Made by a program: the position numbers and the translations under genes
Assembly: GCA_036245525.1 (NCBI GenBank)
Contig: BTPG01000008.1
Location: forward strand, 31,725,323-31,789,322
From: Semisulcospira habei
Taxonomy: Eukaryota > Mollusca > Gastropoda > Semisulcospiridae
Length of the DNA stretch: 64,000 bases
Reading direction: 5' to 3'
The notes under the pieces: model-generated
Told to the model about the DNA's origin: nothing
Database searches by the model: none
The model's input: the letters and a program-made list of their open reading frames with translations, nothing else
Shown here: positions 55,077 through 64,000 of the stretch, piece by piece
Layout: every line of letters starts with the position of its first letter
How positions within the stretch are numbered: position 1 is the first letter of the stretch

Positions 55077-55184
55077 CAAGAGGCATAGATCCTCATGAGC
55101 CCCCGCGACTGCGGGGGCGCATGAGGATCTATGCCTCTTGCAATTGGATGTGTTCACTTTATATCTCGGCAGTGGACGGGTTAA
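55077..55184. mobile_element. Family A hairpin with right MITE end (A18)
   Basis: Hairpin 55077-55140 is almost perfect with apex CCCCCGCGACTGCGGGGG. A right end CGGCAGTGGACGGGTTAA closes at 55184; the left end is not recognisable. Confidence 0.85.
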
Positions 55185-55189
55185 GTGTT

Positions 55190-56340
55190 GACCTCATTCT
55201 GCCGAGGCAATGACAAGATGTGCATACTTGTTTGTTTGTCTATTTTGATGTTAATAAATTGAAATAATATTAATAAATTGTGTTGTAACTGTCTTTTTTT
55301 TAAGCGTGCTTCTTTCTTCGTTGGGTTATTCCCTGCAGTCTTGCAGCATCATTGATCCTAATTCAGCAAGCGGCCTGCATTATTCCCTGGAGTCACCGTG
55401 GCTACGGGGACGCACACGAATCAACGCACAGTCTGCTCCGCTTATAACAAAGTCGGATATAACATCACTTTTTCAAAGGTCTCAACAGCAGTTTTTTTCA
55501 ACGTAAATTACTTCGCTTATAACAAACATCGGATATAACAACAAGAAAAATTGGGTGCCCTGGCGATTGGTTATATCAGGCGTTTGCTGTATATTCAATT
55601 CAAAATTCAATTAAAAAAACTGTATTTATCCCTTAGAGGGCAATTACAGTTTTGTGGACGGGGGGGAGGGGGGGGATTAAAAATAAAAATCATTCAATAA
55701 ACATGAATTAATATCAAGACATTCTAATATCACATTTGTACATGCTATTAACATACAACATCTGTAGGTCTTATAATACTAAGATTAAGACATATTAAAA
55801 CTCTAAACACAAAATCGTGAATAAATATTATTCAATACTAAAACATTCTAAATTCTATGAGGATCACACACACTTAACTAATACAATTACTAAAACATTA
55901 TAAAAACTGTAATATCTTATAATACTGCCATATGAATTTAGTACTATAATATTATAAGAACCTAAGACTAACTGATAAAATAAGGCCAATGCTGAAGTGC
56001 TTTATTGTTACAGAGAGCTTGGCACAACCACTCTTCTCTATCATCTCTTGCAGAAAGCCTGCCAGAGAGGCAAGTACATTCCCGACCCGGGTTGGACAAG
56101 CAAAATCTCAATGGCCGAAAACCATGCATTTTACCGTGGCGCAAAAATACGTTCAGGCTACAGGGGCAGGCAAACACTACGAATTTATTTCACTTACATT
56201 GGCTCTCTTTGACCATAGTGCCTCAGAGCCTGCATGAGTGAAGTCTGTTGACAGCGGCTCTATTCATTAAGGCCCATTGCCGCCCACGTTTGTATTAGAT
56301 GTGCCTGTTGACGGCAAATAGTTCGTGTTTCACACTGCCT
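55190..56340. other. No gene recognised
   Basis: Contains the TTGTGTTGTAACTG...AAGCGTG motif (55277), a G run (55661-55675) and A/T-rich DNA. Open frames near 55990-56240 overlap in three phases and match nothing known. Confidence 0.4.
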
Positions 56341-56342
56341 GC

Positions 56343-56531
56343 TTAACCATTCCCATAACATGTCCAACCACCAACACCAAAAAGCCCTATATGTCCCAGG
56401 AACATGAATTGAAAGTGGGGTGACCAAGACGCATAGATCCTCATGAGCCCCCGCAACCGCGGGGGCTCATGAAGGTCTATACCTCTTGCAGTTGGGTTGT
56501 GGTTACATTTACACGGCACTGAGCTGGTTAA
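56343..56531. mobile_element. TTAA MITE with family A hairpin (A19)
   Basis: Starts TTAACCATTCCCATAACA and ends GGCACTGAGCTGGTTAA. Hairpin 56425-56488, apex CCCCCGCAACCGCGGGGG. Shares its right TTAA with the next element. Confidence 0.87.
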
Positions 56532-56724
56532 CAACCCCAAGCCGCATTTCCTCAAGCTGGAGGTGCCTACTACTATGGGCTGCAGGAGATGGCTCGACCA
56601 TGATAAATCAAGGGTGGTGCCAGACTAGCGTGGCGCCGTCAGGCGCCAAGCTAATCTGGCACCACCCTTGAATTATCATGGTCGTGCCATCTCCTGCTGT
56701 AGTGCGTCGGGTATAAATTGGTAA
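56528..56724. mobile_element. TTAA MITE with long family B hairpin (B16)
   Basis: Hairpin 56582-56697 is about 116 bp, with outer arms GCAGGAGATGGC / GCCATCTCCTGC paired as well as the usual core. Left TTAA shared with the preceding element; right end GTAA at 56721. Confidence 0.87.
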
Positions 56725-57157
56725 ATTTGTGTAGGCTCCCTGGCACTGTGGGCAAATGCTAAAATCTCGCTGATCCCCTCCATCTGAGGTATAGCTCGAG
56801 TCGATGACGGCCACGCAAAGACATAGGTCTTTATCGAGAAGCTGATGAGAATCTAGATGCGTCGTGCAGACAGCAGGGTTTGTATGAAGGGACATTAAAG
56901 AGGGTCCCGCATTTTGACAGCCCGCCAAAAGCGGCGTCATTCGTCATCGCCACCGGTCAACACAATGGCACGAATTTCTCTTTCTTGCCCTTGCAGCTGC
57001 TTGCAAAAGCTATATTCCAAACCCCTCGGCATGCTTGACAAGCTTTGTTCATTGTGCTCAAGTTTTATTGAACCCTCCATGATGAAATACCAGTGTTTGA
57101 ATACGATGAATGTTGCCATGTACCTCAGTCGCCAAAAATATATTCAATCATAATAAA

Positions 57158-57305
57158 AAATCAATAATAATAATAATAATAATAATAATTATAACGATAA
57201 TAACAACAACAATAATAAGAAGAAGAAGAATATTAATAGTAAAGATAATAATAATAATTGTAAAGATGAGAATACACTGTAATAATAATAATAATAATAA
57301 TAATA
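57158..57305. repeat. (AAT)n-rich microsatellite
   Basis: AAT runs at 57164-57190 and 57282-57304 separated by AAC, AAG and mixed units. Confidence 0.9.
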
Positions 57306-57812
57306 CATAACCGAAGCAGAATAAACGTGTTGCGTATTCCAGACCATCTATGTCCTCGGGCAAATAAGTGACACTGACCAGTCTGCATGCAGACCACGCA
57401 CAATACCGCTGTAGGCGCATAGTGAACCTCTGGACTTTAGCTGACCGATGTCTCATAATTATTTCTAAGGACCTGGAGAACAGGGGCCAGCGGCAAAAGT
57501 GAACTTAGTACTGCTCCGCTGTTGAGAGAGCGTAGTCCTGCGCCAGCCACTAAGCCAGATGCTCCGCTATAGCGGAACACCTTGCTTAGTAACTTGCGCA
57601 ATACTAAGCTCACTCACGCAAGGTGGCCCCTGGTTCCTCACCCAACTCCTTCCAACCGCAAGAGTCACAGATTCTCATAAGCACTAGGGTCACTGATATC
57701 TCTATTTATATTTACAGTACACGACAGTCTTTTTAGTTCTTAACCTAGCCAAAGACGCTGTACAGATAGCGTAGCTACTGACTAAACAGTATGACTCAGA
57801 TCGTTTCATTCG

Positions 57813-57890
57813 CAAAAGGCATAAGATATCTCATGAGCCCCGCGGCTTAGTCCAGCAAAAGGGATTCATGAGAACCTATGTCTCTCGCTT
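57813..57890. repeat. Family A hairpin remnant (A20)
   Basis: CGCAAAAGGCATAAGATATCTCATGAGCC left and GGGATTCATGAGAACCTATG right with a GC-rich centre; several mismatches. A lone left arm (AAGAGTCACAGATTCTCAT) is at 57660. Confidence 0.5.
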
Positions 57891-57984
57891 GTAGAGATAC
57901 GTAACACAGCCTAAACGAACACGGAAAGTTGTCAGCGGTAAAGCCTGTAACTGTTCACCCGAAGACCCATAGAGCGTATACAAA

Positions 57985-59065
57985 TGTATATCTATCTCTA
58001 TCTATCTATATCCCGTAGTCTTGCCGACCGTTGGGGCACCACTGATGACTTGGCAACCAGTTTTCTCCATTCCTCTCTGTTCTCTGCCATTCTTAGCGTA
58101 TCGCGCAGCTTCAGTCCTGTCTACTCTGAGATATTGTCCTCCCATCTTTTCCTCTGTCTTCCTCTCCTTCGTCCTCCTTGCACAGTGCCTTGCAGGATTG
58201 TTTTGGCAAGCCCTGCTGAACGCGTACATGCCCATACCACTACAGTTTGCGTTTTTTTCACAATGGCTAATAGGTCTTCATAGGGCCCGATGGCTTGCCT
58301 GATTCTGCTTCCCACTTCCACGTTTGTGACGTGATCTCTGTATGAAATGCCAAGCAGCCTTCGAAAACATCTCATTTCAGTGGCTTGTATCCTCCTTTCA
58401 AGGTCTGCTGTGAGGGTCCATGACTCGCAGGCATACAAAAACACTGAGATGACTAAGGAGCGCATCAGTCTGATCTTGGAGCAGAGTGTGATGTTTCTGT
58501 CCTTCCATATGGTCTTCAATCTTGTCAGTGCTGTTGCTGTCTGCGCAATCCTGGACAGTATTTCTGGTTTTGATCCCTCATCTGTCACAATGGCTCCTAA
58601 GTATTTGAATTTATTAACGGTTTCCAGTTTTTGGCTTCCAATCATGATGTCAGTGCCAATGCCACTGGTGTTATTGGTCATCAGTTTGGTCTTCTCTGCA
58701 CTGATTTCCATCTCGTACGCAATGGCTGTTCTGTCCAGCTTTTCCACCAGCTGAGCTAGTTCCTTCTCTGTTCCTGCAAAGCCATCAATGTCGTCCGCAA
58801 AGCGCAAGTTCGTGATTGTTCTGCCTCCAATACTGACAGATCCTTCATGATCTTTCAAAACGTCTGTCATGATTCTTTCCAGGAAGATGTTGAAAAGAGT
58901 AGGTGAGAGCAAGCACCCTTGTCTGACTCCGACTGTAGTCCTAAACCAGTTTCCTATTTTGCCGTTGAAGCAGACTGCGCTAGTGGCCTTGTTGTAAAGG
59001 TTTGCTACGACTTTGATCAGGTTGGCATTAATATTGTATAGCTTCATTGTGGACCAAATGTATAC
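57985..59065 (-). mobile_element. RTE-like LINE, 3' part only
   Basis: Related to, but distinct from, 2266-5603 (for example VRQGCLLSPTLFNIFLE and LRFADDID blocks). The 3' end has a GATA/TATC-type tail (57985-58010). The 5' break falls in mid-reverse transcriptase near 59065. Confidence 0.87.
58010..59047 (-). pseudogene. RTE-like reverse transcriptase C-terminal fragment
   Basis: A 308-codon frame runs from 59047 to a stop at 58121; the same frame continues recognisably to about 58010, and the stop (TAG) lies where family members have Trp. The catalytic FADD is in LRFADDIDGFAG, and the C-terminal GGRRRGRQRKRW block is present. A stretch just before it (IVKKTQTVVVWACTRSAG) looks locally out of frame, suggesting two compensating indels. 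Confidence 0.87.
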
Positions 59066-59298
59066 GCCCTATGCAAAGATCCCAAAGAGATGTTTCTCTT
59101 TGTGACTTGTCTCAACCATGACGCGTCTACACCTTGTGCCCGCTGACACAGAATACAGATGGACACACAAACTAACAAAGAAGCATCGATCTTTATTTGT
59201 CTCTGCGTCTGCAGGGCTTCTCGAAGACATAATTATGTTTACATAGATGAGTGGTGTTTTACGCATTTTAAAGATGAGTAGCGTCTGCTGTGTCGGTA

Positions 59299-59400
59299 AG
59301 CAAAGGACCCGAGAGGTCGACGGTCGACCGCAGTGTACCCGCGCATGACAGTGCGCGGGGCACACTGCGGCCGACGTCGGCCCAAGGATCTTCGCTTGCT
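59299..59400. repeat. Family C hairpin (C9)
   Basis: AGCAAAGGACC / GATCTTCGCTTGCT outer, CCGCAGTGTACCCGCGCA / TGCGCGGGGCACACTGCGG inner; one extra G in the right arm. Confidence 0.85.
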
Positions 59401-59613
59401 GGGATGGTGTCTGGAATAGTAGTACACGTAGCAGTAACCTTCTGGGACTGTGGCCAGGGGGATTATTAGCACTGTTTAGTATCTAGTTGATAATGACTAC
59501 AAACCCGCCTCGAATGCGAAGGAGTGTGTGCAAAGCCCGTCGTATACCGTATGTATGGGGCAATGATAGCGTTTACCAGGCTATCATCACTTATACGCGG
59601 TATGCGGTAGAAG

Positions 59614-59822
59614 TTAACCCATTTAACACCAGCACAACCGCATATCCGAAAATTAGGAGGTGTCACCTAACGACTGTGTAGGTGGATTGACAATTGATAA
59701 TAATTCAAGGATAGTGCCAGATTAGCTTGGCGCCTCACGGCGCCAAGCTAATCTGGCACTATCTTTGAATTATCATGATTGATCCATCTCCTGCTATAGT
59801 GCGTTGGGGCTGTATGGATTAA
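59614..59822. mobile_element. TTAA MITE with family B hairpin (B17)
   Basis: TTAACCCATTTAACACC left, TTAATCCATACAGCCCC inverted right. Hairpin 59684-59785 with GATAGTGCC/GGCACTATC and GATTAGC/GCTAATC, paired variants. Its right TTAA is the left TTAA of the next MITE. Confidence 0.9.
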
Positions 59823-60027
59823 CCCCTTTACTGCCATTTGAGGCAGATTATGTTCCTAACAATTTTTGCTATAATTCAACGCTGAAGACCCACACCGCCA
59901 AATGCCGGGACACTGATACAAATTAGTTGCAGCAAGAGACACAGACCCTCATGAGCCCCCGCAACTGCGGGGGCTCATGAGAATCTATGTCCCTTTCATT
60001 TGGCTCTTGTTCACACGGAAGGGGTAA
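59819..60027. mobile_element. TTAA MITE with family A hairpin (A21)
   Basis: TTAACCCCTTTACTGCC left, GGAAGGGGTAA right. Hairpin 59933-59998, apex CCCCCGCAACTGCGGGGG. Confidence 0.9.
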
Positions 60028-60238
60028 CTCCTCCGCCATTGTATAAAGAAGTTGCCTTGAGGGGGTTTCAATGCGAGATCTGAAGGTTGCATTGTGTGTC
60101 TCTATGTATATCTTAAAAAGTGACAAAAACAAACAACACAAACAAAAAGAAGAAGTAATAAACATATTAAATAAAGACTAAGAGAAAACGTGTATAATTT
60201 ATCTTAATTTTTATACCTAAATAAGATGTGAAGAGACA

Positions 60239-60454
60239 TTAACCCATTTAACCCACGGGAGTATTTCCCAAATTGTTGAGGTGTCACCTCTTGACTATGT
60301 ACCAGTTGCAGAGGATGGAGTGACCATGATAATTCAAGGGTAGTGCCAGAGTAGCTTGGCGCCTGAAGGCGCCAATGAGCTACCCTGGCACTACCCTTGA
60401 ATTATCATGGTCATTCACTCTTCTGCTGTACGGCGTCGGGGCTAAATGGGTTAA
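60239..60454. mobile_element. TTAA MITE with family B hairpin (B18)
   Basis: TTAACCCATTTAACCCACG left, inverted TTAACCCATTTAGCCCCGA right: best preserved termini of this subfamily. Hairpin 60320-60419 has an ATGAG insertion-like change in the right arm. Confidence 0.9.
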
Positions 60455-60666
60455 ATAAATTCATTCCCCCAAAATTCAATTCATTCTTTCTTATGCGTGT
60501 TTCTTTCTTTCTGGGTATTACCATACTCAGGACGTGCCTGCCGCACTGACTGCAATGCATGCAAGGAATAACGTGGTGTCCAATCTCCAAGTGACAATAT
60601 GCCGCACGTTTGTTCGATAATTGAGAATACAACAAAAAAAACCATCATAAAGGATTTTATCACAGC

Positions 60667-60772
<106 letters not shown>

Positions 60773-60970
60773 CTGATCCAGACACAATATAATTCGCCAT
60801 ATGTCATGCACGGCGATCAAACAATCAAATAAGCGAATTGCCAAGCTACGCTTATTCCCCTTGGAAAACACCACACCCCGCTCAGCAAAGGAAAATTCGT
60901 TTTCGATGAATTTGTGCTGAACATCAAACGACCGTTTGCCTGTGAAGAAACCAGTTATTGCAATTGCGTG

Positions 60971-61039
60971 CAAGAAAGAGACGTAAATCCTCATGAGCCC
61001 CCGCAATTGCGGGGGCTCATGAGGATCTACGACTCTTGA
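60971..61039. repeat. Family A hairpin (A22)
   Basis: Core 60987-61026 is a 40 bp perfect loopless palindrome; the outer CAAG...CTTG arms have a 4 bp size difference. Confidence 0.9.
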
Positions 61040-61875
61040 ACGCATTTTGTTGAATTTACTGCTGAGTTGTTCCAAGCTGTATTGCATCAAACGTAATTTC
61101 ACAAACCTGCTTGACAATAATGGCATTTCTTGCCAACGCTATTCGTACTTTTTGCTGATAAAACATGTTCCAGGCAGCTGTCAGAATCGTTATGTCAACC
61201 AGAAACAGAATCATAACAAGCTTAAATTGTTAGCCTATACGTATTGCATCCCCACGTGACCAGTATCCACTATGCTGACAATGAATACGACGTCAGTGTC
61301 GCACGTCTTGTTATCTTTCAATTCATCTGCATAAGGGGACATAAACCTGCCCACCACACCAGGGGGCATTAATGTCGCGCCGCACCCTGCAATATCGGAA
61401 GTGACTCCTGGGTCAGGCTGACCTGTCTGTTTGGCGTCTGTGATGCTGTGGGAATATGCGCATCACTATTTTAAACAAAAATTAAATAAATCCTGCGATT
61501 TTTAAAGTCTGAAATGTCTAAATAGAGCAATATTTAAATTCAATTAATCATTCTTTGACAAACTGATATATGTGGATTTTTTTTTTTAATACTTTTTTTG
61601 TTGCTGCACGCTGCTAGTGTTTAGAGAATCCTCCACTCCAAAGGATAAGGAGACTCGACGTAAAACAAGAAACGACGATTGGGGGTTGTTTTTTGACAGA
61701 ACTGTTCGCCACCAAGATGGTACATGTACTTTGAAAGAAAGTTGAGGACAACAACATCTCATTACGTCGATGCCAATTTTCTACCCTGGCTTGGCCTACT
61801 GTCCTCAAGAATCAGCATAGTCCTCGGTGCCCCCGTTGCAAAGCTGTCTTAATTCCTAAACTGCCGGGGCAGGAG
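61040..61875. other. No gene recognised
   Basis: Unique-looking AT-rich DNA; T-rich run at 61578-61600. Confidence 0.45.
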
Positions 61876-61878
61876 CTG

Positions 61879-61942
61879 CAAGAGACATAAACATTCATGA
61901 GCCCCCGCAGTCGCGGGGGCTCGTAAGGATTTATGTCTCTTG
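61879..61942. repeat. Family A hairpin (A23)
   Basis: CAAGAGACATAAA left pairs with TTTATGTCTCTTG right (GACATAAA/TTTATGTC is a paired variant of GGCATAGA/TCTATGCC). Apex CCCCCGCAGTCGCGGGGG. Confidence 0.9.
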
Positions 61943-62211
61943 TTAGCCCTATTTTCTTTATGCATAATTCCGTCCCATTTACATTTGTGTTTTTCAAGAG
62001 AATTTCGGTCAGTGCGCAGTCGTTTCTGACGCGCAATTCATGATCACTGGCATTGAAGGCGCGCAAGGAAAAGTAATGCTATTAAAATTAAAATTAATAA
62101 AACACACCCAGATATCCACCCAGACAGCTGCAGCATAACAGCAACGGTCGTTCATCTGCCTGAGGGGGGCGCTCTTCATGAGCTTCGGGCAACATAAGGA
62201 GCTGGCCCAAT

Positions 62212-62310
62212 GCGCAAAGGTTACCGGGCCGTCGTCAGCCGCCGCTAGCCCGCGCACAGTTGTGCGCGGGCCAGATGCGGCCAACAGAGGCCCAATGACC
62301 TTTTTTGCGC
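62212..62310. repeat. Family C hairpin (C10)
   Basis: GCGCAAAGGT / ACCTTTTTTGCGC outer with a 2-3 base length difference, CTAGCCCGCGCACA / TGTGCGCGGGCCAG inner. Confidence 0.85.
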
Positions 62311-62545
62311 ACAGGGTCGCCTCTTGCTGGTGCAGGTGACATCTCTGTTCATGTCTTGACGAAAAGAGGTTTGAACGTACTCATCATTCCGTTTCACGGG
62401 GACAACACCCCAAACGAAGAAAGAAAAACGCTTAGACAAGACAGTTACAACAAATTTGCGGGGGCTCATGAAGCTTGTTGATTTTCCGCTTAAAAGCGAT
62501 CTGCTCCATGGTGGGCTCGGACTGCTAAAATTTGCCGATACAACG

Positions 62546-62601
62546 ACCGCGTGACCTGGCCTTAGTTGTCTGCACGGCGTGAAACCCAAATAACTAACAA
62601 A
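62546..62601 (+). mobile_element. Retroposon shard, third copy, with target duplication
   Basis: CGTGACCTGGCCTTAG...CCCAAATAACTAAC, flanked by CCGATACAACG (62535-62545) and CCGATAGAACG (62602-62612), an 11 bp duplication with one mismatch. Confidence 0.75.
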
Positions 62602-62854
62602 CCGATAGAACGGGTTATCAATGTTGTCCAATACTTTTCTGCCCTTTTTTTCGCAATCTGCGTCAGTAGGTACACGTATCAGAGACTTTCTGTTGTCGTA
62701 TGTGTGTAACGGAAGAACTCTTCTGCGGATAAAGGAGAAGAAGAGAAGAAAAGTCTTTCATTGTACGGCATTCAAACTAATAAGTTAAAGTAGCTCTTTA
62801 CCGTAAGACATAATAGGAACATTCATAAAGACGATACTGCCAAATATGATCCCT

Positions 62855-63078
62855 TTAGTCCCTTCACTGCCCAGAAAAAGTGAACACGATCCAACTGCAA
62901 GAGGGATAGATCCCCATGAGCCCCCGTCCCCGTGACTGCGGGGGGGTAATGAGGATCTATGCCTCTTGCTGAGACCAAATTGCATCCATGTTTCTTGGAC
63001 GATTTTGGCTTTTGGTCGCTGAACAAAGAAAGATTTTTTTTAAAAACCCTGTAAGTACAGCGGCAAGGAAATGGTTAA
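62855..63078. mobile_element. TTAA MITE with family A hairpin (A24)
   Basis: Left TTAGTCCCTTCACTGCCC, right GCGGCAAGGAAATGGTTAA. Hairpin 62898-62968 with a small insertion at the apex (CCCGTCCCCGTGACTGCGGGG). Confidence 0.87.
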
Positions 63079-63096
63079 TGCCAACAGCAGGTGCCT

Positions 63097-63314
63097 TTAA
63101 CACATTCTACCTCATGACTGAAATCCCCAAATTTTCAAGTTTCCATCTGAATGACTGTATTACAATTCTAGAGACAGATGGGGCATGATAGTGCAAGGAT
63201 GGTACCAGAATAGCTTGGCGCCTATGGGCGCCAAGCTATTCTGGCGCCACCCTTGAACTATTATGACTGTTCGACCCATGTTTTGCTGTGGTGTGTTTGG
63301 CCTGAATGAGATAA
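63097..63314. mobile_element. TTAA MITE with family B hairpin (B19), beside the splice donor
   Basis: TTAACACATTCTACCTC left, ATAA at 63311 right. Hairpin 63184-63265, loop TATG. The element ends about 25 bp from the splice donor of the host exon, on the intron side. Confidence 0.88.
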
Positions 63315-63333
63315 TATCTACCTTACTTTTCTG

Positions 63334-63340
63334 ACTCACC
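63334..63340 (-). promoter_or_regulatory. Splice donor of the host exon
   Basis: Minus strand reads AACG then GTGAGTCAG; GTGAGT at 63339-63334 is a consensus 5' splice site. It lies where mammalian gamma-subunit genes also end their first coding exon, just after the GLWR.C block. Confidence 0.8.
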
Positions 63341-63577
63341 GTTGTGATTAGTGGTGCACACTCTCCACAGGCCGGATCTCAGATACACCAGCACGTTCGT
63401 CTCCAGAGGTTCCGTCAAGTTCCAGAACGCCAGGTCCTCCGGAGTCATCCGTAAAGGCTCGGACATGAACAACCAGTAGTCTGTACCCACAGCCAGCGCC
63501 AAGGTCACCAAGGTCACGGCCCCGGTAGCCAAGGCAACGCCCGTGAGCATGAAAACAGAGCACCTTGACCTTGACAT
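63340..63577 (-). CDS. Voltage-dependent calcium channel gamma / TARP-like subunit, first coding exon
   Basis: The frame opens with ATG at 63577 and runs 79 codons to a donor site at 63340. It has a short cytoplasmic N-terminus, a first transmembrane helix at about 8-31 (VALATGAVTLVTLALAVGTD), the conserved TDYWLF just after it, an NLT glycosylation sequon near 53, and SGLWRVC near 68-74, the claudin-fold signature of CACNG/TARP proteins. Such subunits modulate AMPA receptors or calcium channels at the plasma membrane. The remaining helices must lie in downstream exons at lower coordinates; none was recognised here. TDYWL and GLWRVC resemble the gamma-5/gamma-7 branch most, but a related claudin-like protein is possible. 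Confidence 0.85.
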
Positions 63578-63898
63578 GACGAGATGCGCCGTGACGTCCG
63601 TGTGTGTTGGACGTCTAGAGGCGGAGTGGCTCTCTTCACCTGATTTGGAGGTTCTGTGCGCTGTGCAGTGGTGTGTAGCGGCTTCTGTTGAAGACAGTAA
63701 ACGAATGAAAACAAAAATTGAAAAGGCAGTTACAAAACAATATATTAATCTTTCAAATTAATACTATTATATTTTTTTTTCAAAATAAACAAACAAACAA
63801 TTATATAATTCAGTCGCTCCTTATCTTGTGTAAGGTCTCATATGTAAAAAATATGAACAAACATATACATAGACGGTTATATTCGCATGTGTGTATGC
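63578..63898. promoter_or_regulatory. Upstream region of the TARP-like gene
   Basis: Contains the presumed 5' untranslated region. No clear TATA box in minus orientation; an AT-rich stretch lies at 63751-63810. Any upstream noncoding exon cannot be placed. Confidence 0.4.
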
Positions 63899-64000
63899 GT
63901 TGTGTGTGTGTGTGTGTGTGCGTGCGTGCGCGCTCGCGCGCGTGTGTGTGTGTGTGTGTGTCTGTGTACGTGCGTGCGTGCTTGCGTGCGCACGCGCACA
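63899..64000. repeat. (GT)n/(GC)n alternating purine-pyrimidine tract
   Basis: GT repeats with GTGCGTGC and GCGCTCGCGCGCG inserts, reaching the window edge. The pattern favours left-handed DNA. Confidence 0.95.

Overview
The window looks like noncoding DNA from a mollusc-like invertebrate (lophotrochozoan). The evidence is RTE-like and L2/CR1-like retrotransposons, Tc1 and Maverick/Polinton elements, a tRNA-derived SINE, long AT, GT and CT microsatellites, and one recognisable host exon. No bacterial operons, rRNA, CRISPR array or intact tRNA gene is seen. The species cannot be fixed from this sequence.

Region 1 (1 to about 12070) is most of a Maverick/Polinton, a virus-like DNA transposon; its left end lies outside the window. 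On the plus strand are a probable capsid protein (intact), an A32-type packaging ATPase (frameshifted), a small unknown ORF split by a 3.3 kb RTE-like LINE with an exact 12 bp target duplication, and a protein-primed family B DNA polymerase with one in-frame stop. Convergent on the minus strand are a retroviral-type integrase (one frameshift) and four small uncharacterised ORFs, three with membrane segments. The right edge carries four irregularly spaced copies of an AT-rich motif. Capsid protein, ATPase, polymerase and integrase are the usual replication, packaging and integration set. This copy is decayed, and no cysteine protease or penton gene is in view.

Region 2 (about 12.1 to 63.3 kb) is a dense mosaic of mobile elements. 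Its outstanding feature is about 50 near-perfect palindromes of three sequence families, roughly one per kb. Family A has a CATAGATCCTCATGAG core, family B a CAGAATAGCTTGGCGCC core, and family C a CTGGCCCGCGCAC core. Many A and B hairpins sit in the middle of 200-230 bp MITEs that start and end in TTAA with CCC-type termini, as piggyBac-type MITEs do. The two arms carry matching (covarying) differences between copies. Other residents are five LINE fragments in three groups (RTE-like 57985-59065; a C2H2-tailed type 20222-21793; L2-like 17790-18560, 18665-18915 and 33163-34815), a Tc1 element (24361-25958), a Harbinger-like non-autonomous element whose empty site is also in the window (39186-40070), a candidate TTAA-flanked 4.7 kb element (30916-35657), two copies of a roughly 550 bp TIR transposon, a tRNA-derived SINE (two copies) and a 53 bp retroposon shard (three copies).

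Region 3 (63.3 to 64.0 kb) holds the only confident host coding sequence: the first coding exon, minus strand, of a voltage-dependent calcium channel gamma / TARP-like subunit, with a consensus splice donor. The gene runs toward lower coordinates and no second exon was recognised, so much of the window may be its first intron. Upstream lies an alternating GT/GC tract that runs to the window edge.
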